Origin: a virus
IMG/VR virus record: IMGVR_UViG_3300022562_000189
Location: 1 to 23,046 of that record
DNA length: 23,046 nucleotides
Strand: one strand, 5' to 3'
Position numbers and translations under genes: made by a program
Shown: positions 16,984 through 22,664 of the stretch, piece by piece
Position numbering within the stretch: the stretch's first letter is position 1
Layout of the letters: each line of letters begins with the position of its first letter
Notes under the pieces: generated by a model
Database searches by the model: none
The model's input: the letters and a program-made list of their open reading frames with translations, nothing else
What the model was told of the DNA's origin: nothing

Positions 16984-18244
16984 TTTCACCTTGTACCTCT
17001 GGTTTAGGTTTTTCCTCGTCACCTGAATCATCCGAAGATGATCCGGATGGTCTACCTCCCTGACTTGGATCCACTGCAGATCCTGCAATGTTAGCAGGTA
17101 TTCTTAACTCGTCTGCGTGTTCGTCAGGTGCTGGATCCATTCTCAATTGGTCTCTAGCTTCATTGATAGTAATGATTCCAGTATTTACCAGACTGGTTAG
17201 TTGCGTTGTTTGATCCCTGATTTCAGGGGCTAACGCTGCTACACCAACCGTATCCGGCTTCATATCATACGCGAAGTAAGCCTCCACGGCTGCTACGAAT
17301 TTGTTCATTAGAGGTAGAACGGTTGTTAAATAAAATAACTTTAAGTTAGGGGTAAGGTTAGCATTATTTCCGGAATTTAGTAGAATAGGGGGAACGCCTA
17401 ATGCTTTTAGTATTTTGGTTTCATGACCATCTACTGAAGTCTCGAAATCTAGCTCACGCCACCTAATCTCAGATAGGGGATTAACCTTAAAATCTCCATC
17501 AAGAATAAGTGGACGACGTGCCCCTGCTTTTGGACTGTAAGAACGTCTCCAATTTTCTAAAATCCTTTGTTTAATTTTTGCATTTAGAATATTAGGAGTT
17601 GTTAATACCAATCCTGGAACTGCACCATTTTCAAAGAATAAGTCTTGAAAGTTTAACATCAAGTCTAATGTATTAATACTTCTTTGTGCACAGTACAGTC
17701 TAGAAACACCTTGATATATACTATCTGCGGCGTTTTCTTTAATATGAATAATCTCGTCTGTTCCAAACTTAGTTGTGGAATCATAAGTATAACCTTCAAC
17801 ACGTTTCTTTTTACCAACTTTAATTTCCATTAGGTGGGCTGGTAATTGAAATAACTCGTTTCCATCAAAGTATAAAAACGCGTTTCCATTTATAATTAGA
17901 TCCATAAACACTTCGCGACGAAATTGGTTTTGATCTACCTCAGAATTTGCCTGAAAGTTAAGTAGTGTTTCTACTTTTTTCTTTCGTACCATCTGAGGAT
18001 TTTTACTGTTAGGATTCAAAAACTTCGAATCAGTTGGAAGAGGATCCATAACAGATACGTTAATCTCTGCGGCGGAGTCTACTAGTAAATCAGTTCCTCT
18101 ACGAATTACTTCTAAACGATCATACGCTCTTTTAAAGTACATATCGCGACGAGTTGCATCTTTAGTATCGCCTTCGTCATAGTGAATCGCAGTTTGTCCA
18201 CGATTCATTTTGACATTCCACCACCAGTCTCTAATTGCTCCCAT
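16967..18244 (-). CDS. Portal protein (HK97 family)
   Basis: This 425-residue protein shows the HK97-type portal layout. An N-terminal stretch has YFKRAYDRLEVIRRGTDLL, then INGNAFLYFDGNELFQLPAH (about residues 116-135), DEIIHIKENAADSIYQGVSRL, then the stem region with FENGAVPGLVLTTPN, and a late NTGIITINEARDQLRMDP. The C-terminal 50 residues are acidic and Ser/Gly/Pro-rich. Portals form the 12-subunit ring through which DNA enters. The gene overlaps the end of the HNH gene by 14 bases and the start of the protease-capsid gene by 17 bases. Confidence 0.92.
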   Translation of the reverse strand: MGAIRDWWWNVKMNRGQTAIHYDEGDTKDATRRDMYFKRAYDRLEVIRRGTDLLVDSAAEINVSVMDPLPTDSKFLNPNSKNPQMVRKKKVETLLNFQANSEVDQNQFRREVFMDLIINGNAFLYFDGNELFQLPAHLMEIKVGKKKRVEGYTYDSTTKFGTDEIIHIKENAADSIYQGVSRLYCAQRSINTLDLMLNFQDLFFENGAVPGLVLTTPNILNAKIKQRILENWRRSYSPKAGARRPLILDGDFKVNPLSEIRWRELDFETSVDGHETKILKALGVPPILLNSGNNANLTPNLKLFYLTTVLPLMNKFVAAVEAYFAYDMKPDTVGVAALAPEIRDQTTQLTSLVNTGIITINEARDQLRMDPAPDEHADELRIPANIAGSAVDPSQGGRPSGSSSDDSGDEEKPKPEVQGENEDKE

Positions 18245-18611
18245 AGAATTTATCCCTTTGTTTTAATAGCCAGCGCTTTTGTTTTTCAGCGGTTGCTAAG
18301 GAAGGCTTCTGTCCATACACTCTGTGTAGGCGATTATTATGGCAGTGTTTACATAAGGTGGCTGTTTCTTCATAGAGTTCACGCTCGTGATCTTCAATAA
18401 AGGCATCCCGTACTTCCATTATATCATCTACACAATTTATAACTATACCTTTTAGCTTCTTCCACCGATTCCAAAGTAGGTCTACTGTGTAAAAGTGATG
18501 AAACTGTAGTTCGTCAGTTGTACCACAGATCTCACATTCTGAACCTCGTTTATAACGCGACTTTGCGCGATCTCTGACATACTTAACTTCTAGTCGTTTC
18601 AAGTCACTCAT
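18231..18611 (-). CDS. HNH endonuclease
   Basis: I choose the ATG at 18611 (126 residues, MSDLKRLEVKYV) because an AGGGAAG precedes it and the only earlier start is a TTG. The protein has the zinc-containing HNH layout: CEIC at about residues 26-29, FHHFY with the catalytic His pair at 38-39, and CKHCHNNRLH at 87-96, so two Cys pairs and the terminal N/H residues are all present. Family knowledge: HNH proteins encoded beside the large terminase (HK97 gp74 is the studied case) help the terminase cut concatemers, mostly in phages with cohesive ends. The gene has its own promoter upstream and leads into the portal gene. Confidence 0.88.
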   Translation of the reverse strand: MSDLKRLEVKYVRDRAKSRYKRGSECEICGTTDELQFHHFYTVDLLWNRWKKLKGIVINCVDDIMEVRDAFIEDHERELYEETATLCKHCHNNRLHRVYGQKPSLATAEKQKRWLLKQRDKFYGSN

Positions 18612-18630
18612 TTTCTTCCCTGTCAAACAT

Positions 18631-18664
18631 AGAAAAGCACCGTCCGATGCGGTGAATCGGACGG
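18631..18664 (-). terminator. Leader hairpin upstream of the HNH gene
   Basis: A perfect 9-bp stem (CCGTCCGAT / ATCGGACGG) with a 7-base loop is followed on the minus strand by TGCTTTTCT. It lies downstream of the promoter at 18704-18732 and 20-30 bases before the HNH start. It could therefore be an attenuator of the portal-capsid transcript or a terminator that catches read-through from the large terminase gene. Confidence 0.6.
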
Positions 18665-18703
18665 GCCCTAAATAGTAGGTTCTTTTTTATTCTATCTTTT
18701 ATT

Positions 18704-18732
18704 ATTCTAACAAAGTTTAAGCACTTTGTCAA
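18704..18732 (-). promoter_or_regulatory. Sigma70 promoter for HNH-portal-capsid transcript
   Basis: On the minus strand TTGACA is followed by 17 bases and TAGAAT (one mismatch to TATAAT). The upstream ATTAATTC, joined to TTGACA, is identical to that of the small terminase promoter. It lies in the 150-base gap after the large terminase gene. Confidence 0.8.
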
Positions 18733-18778
18733 GAATTAATATTGTTTATCTTTACGTTGTTTATCAAATATTGCGGTA

Positions 18779-20134
18779 TTACATAACACCGCCTGCCCCT
18801 TGTTCATACGTATAGATCGCATAGCGGATAGCGTCCGCCATATGAGAAGCTCGGTTGTGTTCGGGCTTCTGTGTCTCAATGTTCCAGACTCCATCGTTAG
18901 ATTGTCCTTTCCATTTATAATTACGCATTGAATGAATAACCTCAAAACAGTTCTCATCCACAATTAACCTTCCACTTTGTAAAACTGCTCCTACTGCTCC
19001 AATACCGTCTGGTACAGACTTCTTGGCATTAATAGTAGCGATTTCGTAAGTAGAAGCAAGGTCAAATCTTGTCTGTGCTGCGGCACTGTCTATAAAGATA
19101 TAATCTATATCCCACTTTTGTTCTAGTTTATGTATTGCGTGAGCATGTGCTTCTGTAGACTTTTTATGTTCAAAGTATTCTTCTAGTATAAAATATCTTT
19201 TCAATCCTGCCATTTCGCCTTCTAGTATATCTTCTACAGCGATTACAGCAAGAGCAGTAAAGTCACGAAATCCCATATCCAGACCAGCAATCTTATCAAA
19301 GCGATGAGGATATTCTAACACAAGGTTTTTAACAGGAGTAAGATCCTGTATAGCTTCATCAGGTAGTCCCCAAATCTGACCTTCGAATGTTACGAAGTTA
19401 GCAAGATATTCTTGTTCAAACTCTGCATTGGACATAGTAGCTTTTGCACGTCGTATATCTTCAGCAGTAGCACGAGGATTCTCTCGCCAGTCAGCATGAA
19501 TACTTACCCAATCTGAGTATTCTTCTTTATCATTAAATCCACGATCAAAGAACTCACGAAACCAGTTATCTCCACGAGGAGTAGAGATAAATATACATTT
19601 TGATTCCATTTTATCAAGTGTAGGACGTAGTGCAACATTGAAAGCTTTTTCACCTTCATCATTTAGTGCAGCTTCGTCAAAAATAATCAAATCATAAGAT
19701 CGTCCTACAGCACTATCTACTCTAGCAACAGAAGCTACACGAATCATACTTCCATTTGTTAACTCAATTACTCGATCTTTCGCATTGTCTTTTGTTTTTT
19801 CAATGTCAAATTTGCCTAATAGTTGTCTTTGTAGATCCCAACTAATTGAGGCTAGTGAGTAATCAGGTGCTATAAGTAGCATGTGAGTACCTGGGTATAG
19901 AGCGACGAGCTGGCCAATTATATTGGAAATATACGTTTTGCCTACTCGTCGCGACAAACAGGCTGTCACAAATCTATATTTAGGATTATTTATTGCATTA
20001 ATCAGGGCTTTCTGAGGACGATTCGGTTGTATCCCCAAGAGCTCCATATAGGGAGAAATCGGTATTTTCAGAAAGGGATTCGGATAGTTCTGAATCTCCT
20101 CCGTCGAAATATCCTGTCTTGATACTTTCAACAT
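18779..20134 (-). CDS. terL: Terminase large subunit
   Basis: This 451-residue DNA-packaging motor protein has an ATPase half followed by a nuclease half. Walker A is SRRVGKTY (residues 61-68), Walker B LIIFDEAAL (149-157) and the coupling motif ISTPRG (183-188). In the nuclease domain AGLDMGFRDFTAL gives Asp 286, DYIFIDSAAAQT gives Asp 349, and HMADAIRYAIY gives Asp 434, the three metal-binding acids of the RNase H-like fold. The ATG at 20134 has AGGAAG upstream, so I keep it, though an in-frame ATG at 20047 would also leave a complete ATPase. The first 137 bases overlap the preceding small gene in another frame. Confidence 0.94.
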   Translation of the reverse strand: MLKVSRQDISTEEIQNYPNPFLKIPISPYMELLGIQPNRPQKALINAINNPKYRFVTACLSRRVGKTYISNIIGQLVALYPGTHMLLIAPDYSLASISWDLQRQLLGKFDIEKTKDNAKDRVIELTNGSMIRVASVARVDSAVGRSYDLIIFDEAALNDEGEKAFNVALRPTLDKMESKCIFISTPRGDNWFREFFDRGFNDKEEYSDWVSIHADWRENPRATAEDIRRAKATMSNAEFEQEYLANFVTFEGQIWGLPDEAIQDLTPVKNLVLEYPHRFDKIAGLDMGFRDFTALAVIAVEDILEGEMAGLKRYFILEEYFEHKKSTEAHAHAIHKLEQKWDIDYIFIDSAAAQTRFDLASTYEIATINAKKSVPDGIGAVGAVLQSGRLIVDENCFEVIHSMRNYKWKGQSNDGVWNIETQKPEHNRASHMADAIRYAIYTYEQGAGGVM

Positions 20135-20282
20135 CTATTACTTCTTCCTTTACACAATCAAAAATTTCATATTTTTCTATTCCATATTTTTCAGCTCGAA
20201 TAGCTAGTTGTTCTTTTACTAGCTCTAAATCTTCCGTCTGATATATAGGTAATTTCCTTCTCACGGTTCTTAGAACGTACAT
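19998..20282 (-). CDS. Small protein of unknown function overlapping terL
   Basis: This 94-residue protein has an excellent start: AGGAG, five bases, ATG. Residues 1-60 look folded and charged (MYVLRTVRRKLPIY, LVKEQLAIRAEKYGIEKYEIFDCV). The last 35 or so are acidic and Ser-rich (DSELSESLSENTDF, TTESSSESPD) and lie where the gene overlaps terL by 137 bases in a different frame. The low-complexity tail may reflect constraint from terL. I do not recognise the family. Its position before terL and after a hairpin-rich gap suggests a packaging or regulatory helper, but that is a guess. Confidence 0.6.
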   Translation of the reverse strand: MYVLRTVRRKLPIYQTEDLELVKEQLAIRAEKYGIEKYEIFDCVKEEVIDVESIKTGYFDGGDSELSESLSENTDFSLYGALGDTTESSSESPD

Positions 20283-20463
20283 GTTTTCTCCTAGTAAGTA
20301 GAGGGGGTAGTCGCCACCCTAATCCTATTTATGGTTGGTTACACCTGGGGAAACCACTCCCGCGTTCATAGTGATGAACTGTACACCTACCCCCTTAAAC
20401 AGGTAGTGAAGAACGGCTATTCCTTTAATAGGGCCAACATTCTTCACTGGCGGCCTTAGCCGC
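20283..20463 (-). other. Hairpin-rich gap upstream of terL, possible structured RNA leader
   Basis: No ORF of note is present. On the minus strand the order is: GCGGC-TAAG-GCCGC; an 8-bp stem GTGAAGAA / TTCTTCAC enclosing a second stem (GG-CTATT pairs); then GGGGGTAG pairing with CTACCCCC about 80 bases later, which encloses GTTCAT-CACT-ATGAAC and GGGA-TCCC hairpins. GGGTGG-CGA-CTACCC is an alternative partner for the 3' side. The last stem ends 16 bases before the ATG of the 94-residue gene. It matches no riboswitch or ribozyme consensus that I know. Confidence 0.5.
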
Positions 20464-20488
20464 TAAAAAAGATGCGGCTCTCTCGCCG
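20464..20488 (-). terminator. Rho-independent terminator after the 154-residue gene
   Basis: GCGGC-GAGAGA-GCCGC followed by ATCTTTTTT on the minus strand: a GC-rich 5-bp stem with a good U tract. It lies about 35 bases after the stop of the preceding gene. Confidence 0.78.
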
Positions 20489-20523
20489 CTGTCACACCAC
20501 TAAGTAGGTGTCACTTTAAGATT

Positions 20524-20988
20524 TTAGCTATTAACAGTTTTAGCTACGGCAGCTGCGACAGCAGCTTCAAAAGCTTCTTTATCAATAGTCCACTGGCTGT
20601 TAATCGCGATGTCACGATGTGCTACAGCCTGCTTGCTAATCATGTTTGCAGTTTCAATTGCATTCTGAGTAGCTTGAACCATTAGATTTTGCATGTTAAA
20701 GCGAAAGTCGCTAGTACCCTGTAGCTGTGCTAAATCAACAGACTGGGTCTGGTCATATGTGCGCTTAGCATTTAGTCGGTTTAGATCACCAAAGAAACGA
20801 TCGCTCGCTCCCTGTGCTCCAGTTTGACCTGCTAATTGCTCTTCTACATTAGTATCTGCTGTTTGCTTATGAGATCCCTCAAAAGCAGTGGTTTCACGAG
20901 TAGAAGTACCAGCTCCAGCTCCCGCCTGACGGGCATCTGCTGCTGCACGATTAATAGGAATATCTAGGTCTTTATCTTCAGTTGTCAT
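20524..20988 (-). CDS. Phage protein of unknown function between terS and terL
   Basis: This 154-residue protein starts at an ATG preceded by AAGGTG. The N-terminal 60 residues are rich in A, G, T, Q and D and probably disordered (AAADARQAGAGAGTSTRETT). The rest is helical and amphipathic (FRFNMQNLMVQATQNAIETANM, then KEAFEAAVAAAVAK). There is no membrane segment or catalytic motif. It lies between the small and large terminase genes and ends in its own terminator, so it is probably co-transcribed with terS. A virion or packaging role is possible. I do not recognise the family. Confidence 0.7.
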   Translation of the reverse strand: MTTEDKDLDIPINRAAADARQAGAGAGTSTRETTAFEGSHKQTADTNVEEQLAGQTGAQGASDRFFGDLNRLNAKRTYDQTQSVDLAQLQGTSDFRFNMQNLMVQATQNAIETANMISKQAVAHRDIAINSQWTIDKEAFEAAVAAAVAKTVNS

Positions 20989-21042
20989 TGAGTTTTCACC
21001 TTAAAGTTTTAACTAGTGACAGGAGGCTAAACATTTATACAC

Positions 21043-21513
21043 TTATTTTCCTCCATTAAATAAGTGTTGTAGAAGGGCTCCGTAATTACCAGTTTCACCA
21101 AATTCATTAATTTGAACATTGGTTTGCTTGCCGGGGCCCGTCTTATCTCTGCTTGCTTGTAGTTTATTCATAGTTTCTACAAACTTAGTAGCTTTGTCCA
21201 AAATTTCTACAATATCTTTTGCCGAACCTATCTCTGCTTCATCTAATTCTTCCATTTTTCTGTCGATGATTTTTGACCAAATATCAGCGAGTTTAAATCG
21301 ATTTAAGTATCCAATATCATTAAATATCGAATCCACGTATTCTTTTACAGGCTTTTTATTTAGTGCACGCACGACTTCATTTCGCGGAATGTTTAGCATT
21401 TCAGCGGTCTCAGATATGTCTCCGGTTCGAAGATACGTATCTGCAATTTCAAGTTCTTCCGGTTGTATTTGTTCCGGTACTTTATCTTCTGAGTAAGTTG
21501 TCGGCAAAGACAT
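21043..21513 (-). CDS. terS: Terminase small subunit
   Basis: I start at the ATG at 21513 (156 residues, MSLPTTYSEDKV), which has GAGGAG ten bases upstream. A longer frame from a TTG at 21555 would begin inside the promoter. The N-terminal third contains a helix-turn-helix (TGDISETAEMLNIPRNEVVRALN, about residues 31-53). A long central helical hairpin follows (SKIIDRKMEELDEAEI, then KDIVEILDKATKFVETMNKL), and a short polar tail. That order of DNA-binding domain, oligomerisation helices and tail is typical of small terminases, which recognise the packaging site and hand DNA to the large subunit. It is the first gene of the minus-strand late block, directly behind a consensus promoter. Confidence 0.82.
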   Translation of the reverse strand: MSLPTTYSEDKVPEQIQPEELEIADTYLRTGDISETAEMLNIPRNEVVRALNKKPVKEYVDSIFNDIGYLNRFKLADIWSKIIDRKMEELDEAEIGSAKDIVEILDKATKFVETMNKLQASRDKTGPGKQTNVQINEFGETGNYGALLQHLFNGGK

Positions 21514-21545
21514 AAATTGAGTTCTCCTCTTATCAGTATATGGAC

Positions 21546-21574
21546 AGTATATCAAAATAGTAGTAAGTTGTCAA
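21546..21574 (-). promoter_or_regulatory. Consensus sigma70 promoter for terS
   Basis: On the minus strand TTGACA, 17 bases, TATACT: all -35 bases and five of six -10 bases match consensus. The predicted start is about 25 bases before the terS ATG. The 14 bases ATTAATTCTTGACA are identical to the other late promoter at 18.7 kb. Confidence 0.88.
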
Positions 21575-21633
21575 GAATTAATTTTAGCGCCGGTCTATTT
21601 TGAGAAAAACTCATAATGGTTTACGTGAAGAAG

Positions 21634-21692
21634 GGTCCGAAAACTAGGGGTGTCAAGAGGTCTGAAAACCGCCCGAGGTCTGAAAACCGCCC
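21634..21692 (+). repeat. Two tandem 18-bp repeats plus one diverged copy
   Basis: GAGGTCTGAAAACCGCCC occurs twice back to back (21657-21674 and 21675-21692). A third partial copy, GGTCCGAAAAC, lies at 21634-21644. They sit directly upstream of the sigma54-like promoter and between the divergent transcription units, so they are likely binding sites for an activator or repressor. Confidence 0.8.
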
Positions 21693-21699
21693 TCCTACC

Positions 21700-21715
21700 T
21701 GGCACGGATCTTGCA
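21700..21715 (+). promoter_or_regulatory. Sigma54 (-24/-12) promoter candidate
   Basis: TGGCACG-GATC-TTGCA matches the sigma54 consensus TGGCACR-N4-TTGCW at every specified base, with GG and GC correctly spaced. Transcription would start near 21726 and read into the 77-residue gene 105 bases on. The tandem repeats just upstream could bind the required enhancer protein, though they lie closer than usual. Confidence 0.55.
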
Positions 21716-21727
21716 TATCCCTGGCTG

Positions 21728-21771
21728 CCTATCATAATTTTTTATGCTTGTCAATTAGACCTATGTCTTAT
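21728..21771 (-). promoter_or_regulatory. Minus-strand promoter-like module with adjacent dyad
   Basis: On the minus strand a dyad (ATAAGAC-ATAG-GTCTAAT, one mismatch) abuts TTGACA (21749-21754), followed after 12 bases by TATGATAGG. The same TTGACA-N12-TATGATAGG arrangement recurs at 22561-22587. A -10 hexamer at normal spacing is poor, so promoter activity is uncertain. The dyad resembles that at 22919-22936. Confidence 0.4.
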
Positions 21772-21830
21772 ACACCTTTTCTGTGCTAGGTCTAAACTAT
21801 AGGTGAGAGGCAAAGACGAGGACACGAAAC

Positions 21831-22064
21831 ATGACGCAGCGAATTGCAATCTACCGGAACGGCGAACGGATTAAATATTTTCAAGGTGCTGACAAGGCCA
21901 TGAATAAGGCGATCCGCGAACTGGAAAAAACCTTCGATCAGATCGGGGCTGACAGCGAAGGTGATATGCTCGAACTGGATGGCGATCTGGGCACGGTTTA
22001 TATGTCGGAATATTCACACAATGCCGACACCTACGAGATCCACGCTTGGAGGCTCTGGAAATGA
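21831..22064 (+). CDS. Small protein of unknown function, first gene of a plus-strand operon
   Basis: This 77-residue protein starts MTQRIAIYRNGERIKYF. GAGGACACGAAAC precedes the ATG, and AGAGGCAAAGAC lies further upstream. It is acidic and mixed alpha/beta, with a helix at about residues 20-38 (KAMNKAIRELEKTFDQI) and a C-terminal EYSHNADTYEIHAWRLW. Codons are much more GC-rich at the third position than in the minus-strand tail genes, so the coding strand and origin differ. The stop overlaps the next start (ATGA), showing an operon. Divergent orientation from the late block suggests an early or regulatory gene. I do not recognise it. Confidence 0.75.
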   Translation: MTQRIAIYRNGERIKYFQGADKAMNKAIRELEKTFDQIGADSEGDMLELDGDLGTVYMSEYSHNADTYEIHAWRLWK

Positions 22065-22219
22065 CATTCCTGACATGGTTTCTTTTGGCGGTCATCATTC
22101 TCTCTGGCGTTGCTTCGGTCTGGGCGATCTGCGCACCTTCCGACGACGAACTGCTCCAAGGTAAAGACAAGGTGATTGATTTAACTCGTGCCCTCTCCCG
22201 GCGTCCCCATAACAACTAG
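22061..22219 (+). CDS. Small single-pass membrane protein
   Basis: A 52-residue ORF begins in the ATGA overlap with the preceding gene and ends just before a terminator. Residues 3-25 are strongly hydrophobic (FLTWFLLAVIILSGVASVWA), a clear membrane segment. They are followed by a short polar tail with acidic then basic residues (PSDDELLQGKDKVIDLTRAL, then SRRPHNN). No lipobox or catalytic motif is seen. Phage proteins of this shape include holin-like, superinfection-exclusion and inhibitor proteins, but nothing here chooses between them. The start overlap and terminator make it a real gene. Confidence 0.7.
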   Translation: MTFLTWFLLAVIILSGVASVWAICAPSDDELLQGKDKVIDLTRALSRRPHNN

Positions 22220-22229
22220 CCGCCGGACA

Positions 22230-22294
22230 GAGCCCGCCTGGCAGGCCACCTAAAACAGACTGAGATCGGTGGCGGGAGAGGCGGGCTCTCTTTT
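22230..22294 (+). terminator. Two-tier rho-independent terminator
   Basis: The outer 10-bp stem is GAGCCCGCCT / AGGCGGGCTC. The inner 6-bp stem is GCCACC / GGTGGC with a 17-base loop, separated by 5-base internal loops. TCTTTTG follows. It starts 11 bases after the stop of the 52-residue gene. GCCTG-G-CAGGC within the 5' arm can form a competing hairpin. Confidence 0.82.
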
Positions 22295-22300
22295 GCCCAG

Positions 22301-22324
22301 GTATATTAGATTCTTCTAATATAC
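22301..22324. promoter_or_regulatory. Dyad GTATATTAGA-N4-TCTAATATAC, copy 1 of ATTAGA-N4-TCTAAT
   Basis: A perfect 10-bp inverted repeat with 4-base spacer. The core ATTAGA-N4-TCTAAT recurs at 22541-22556 and 22729-22744 with different spacer bases, which is how operators for a dimeric repressor behave. Confidence 0.7.
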
Positions 22325-22367
22325 TGCGCCGACGGCGAAATGAGACGCATTCTCACTTAGATTTACA

Positions 22368-22399
22368 TTTACATGACAGCGCTGTCATGGCATGATAAT
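22368..22399 (+). promoter_or_regulatory. Long-spacer promoter candidate with central palindrome
   Basis: TTTACA (22368-22373) and GATAAT (22394-22399) are 20 bases apart, with the perfect 18-bp palindrome CATGACAGCGCTGTCATG (22372-22389) between them. That layout is typical of MerR-type promoters. The palindrome itself, with a central CG, also fits LacI-family operators. Confidence 0.4.
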
Positions 22400-22419
22400 T
22401 GCACTTGCTTCCTAACGTG

Positions 22420-22488
22420 TTGATTTATAAGGAATTATTATGGCGCACAAAATGTATTATGTTAAATCGCTAGGTCCTTATAAATCAA
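22420..22488 (+). promoter_or_regulatory. 14-bp inverted repeat sequestering a ribosome binding site
   Basis: TTGATTTATAAGGA (22420-22433) pairs perfectly with TCCTTATAAATCAA (22475-22488). AAGGA within the 5' arm is the ribosome binding site, six bases before the ATG at 22440 of an 18-codon ORF, and the 3' arm lies near the end of that ORF. In RNA this would shut the ORF unless ribosomes or a factor open it. Confidence 0.55.
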
Positions 22489-22496
22489 TAACTTAG
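22440..22496 (+). CDS. Candidate 18-residue leader peptide
   Basis: The ORF reads MAHKMYYVKSLGPYKSIT and stops with TAG. It has AAGGA six bases upstream and is enclosed by the inverted repeat at 22420-22488. It is too short for composition evidence. A leader-peptide or attenuation role is more likely than an independent protein, and it may not be translated at all. It contains the 12-mer ATTATGTTAAAT, which recurs at 22531-22542. Confidence 0.35.
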   Translation: MAHKMYYVKSLGPYKSIT

Positions 22497-22501
22497 CTAC
22501 T

Positions 22502-22517
22502 ATGACAGCGCTGTCAT
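22502..22517. promoter_or_regulatory. Second copy of the ATGACAGCGCTGTCAT palindrome
   Basis: This perfect 16-bp palindrome is identical to the core of that at 22373-22388, 129 bases away, and is followed by GCGTATAAAAGG. Two identical sites flanking a short leader ORF suggest looping or joint repression. Confidence 0.75.
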
Positions 22518-22540
22518 GCGTATAAAAGGCATTATGTTAA

Positions 22541-22556
22541 ATTAGATTTATCTAAT
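22541..22556. promoter_or_regulatory. Dyad ATTAGA-N4-TCTAAT, copy 2
   Basis: Perfect 6-bp half-sites with a TTTA spacer. The inner bases (T..A) extend the symmetry to 7 bp each side. It is followed by ATAT, as are the other copies. A 12-mer ATTATGTTAAAT directly precedes it and is also found at 22456. Confidence 0.7.
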
Positions 22557-22560
22557 ATGT

Positions 22561-22596
22561 CCTATCATATTCTGGCCTCGTTGTCAATACGTATTT
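22561..22596 (-). promoter_or_regulatory. Second TTGACA-N12-TATGATAGG module
   Basis: On the minus strand TTGACA (22582-22587) is followed after exactly 12 bases by TATGATAGG (22561-22569), as in the module at 21728-21754. The 10-bp palindrome AATACGTATT (22587-22596) abuts the TTGACA. Conservation of both blocks and spacing with unrelated spacer sequence suggests a functional promoter class. Confidence 0.4.
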
Positions 22597-22610
22597 TCCC
22601 TTATATCTTT

Positions 22611-22633
22611 GTTGCATTGCAACATGATATAAT
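22611..22633 (+). promoter_or_regulatory. Extended -10 promoter with upstream dyad
   Basis: TGATATAAT (22625-22633) is a perfect extended -10 element. No good -35 is present at the usual distance. The small dyad GTTGC-ATT-GCAAC (22611-22623) ends just before it and could be an operator. Transcription would start near the DnaA boxes and run through the 22-codon ORF and the hairpin cluster. Confidence 0.5.
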
Positions 22634-22640
22634 CAGGGCT

Positions 22641-22660
22641 TGTGGATAACCTGTGGATAG
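22641..22660. other. Two adjacent DnaA boxes, possible replication origin
   Basis: TGTGGATAA (reverse of TTATCCACA, the consensus box) at 22641-22649 and TGTGGATAG (one change) at 22652-22660 lie in the same orientation 11 bp apart, on one face of the helix. AT-rich DNA lies on the 5' side. Confidence 0.5.
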
Positions 22661-22664
22661 AATA

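Noticed and set aside
16984-17088. Longer start for the protease-capsid gene
   Set aside because: The extra 35 residues lie inside the portal gene and have no binding site; the ATG at 16983 has AAGGTG.
18736-18963. Minus-strand 75-codon frame inside the 3' end of terL
   Set aside because: It overlaps the conserved C-terminal nuclease region of terL in another frame and has no convincing binding site.
21119-21496. Plus-strand 125-codon frame opposite terS
   Set aside because: It is antisense to a confident gene, has no binding site, and its composition is that of a shadow frame.
21514-21555. Longer terS start at a TTG
   Set aside because: It would begin within the -10 region of the consensus promoter; the ATG at 21513 has GAGGAG upstream.
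21634-21692. Tandem repeats as a CRISPR array
   Set aside because: The two full copies are directly adjacent with no spacer; no array of repeats and unique spacers exists.
21748-21774. Plus-strand promoter TTGTCA-N14-TTATAC
   Set aside because: The spacer is too short for sigma70; the same bases are better explained as a dyad beside a minus-strand TTGACA.
21871-22215. Minus-strand 114-codon frame
   Set aside because: It is antisense to two overlapping plus-strand genes that have an ATGA junction and a terminator; its Arg/Ser-rich sequence looks like noise.
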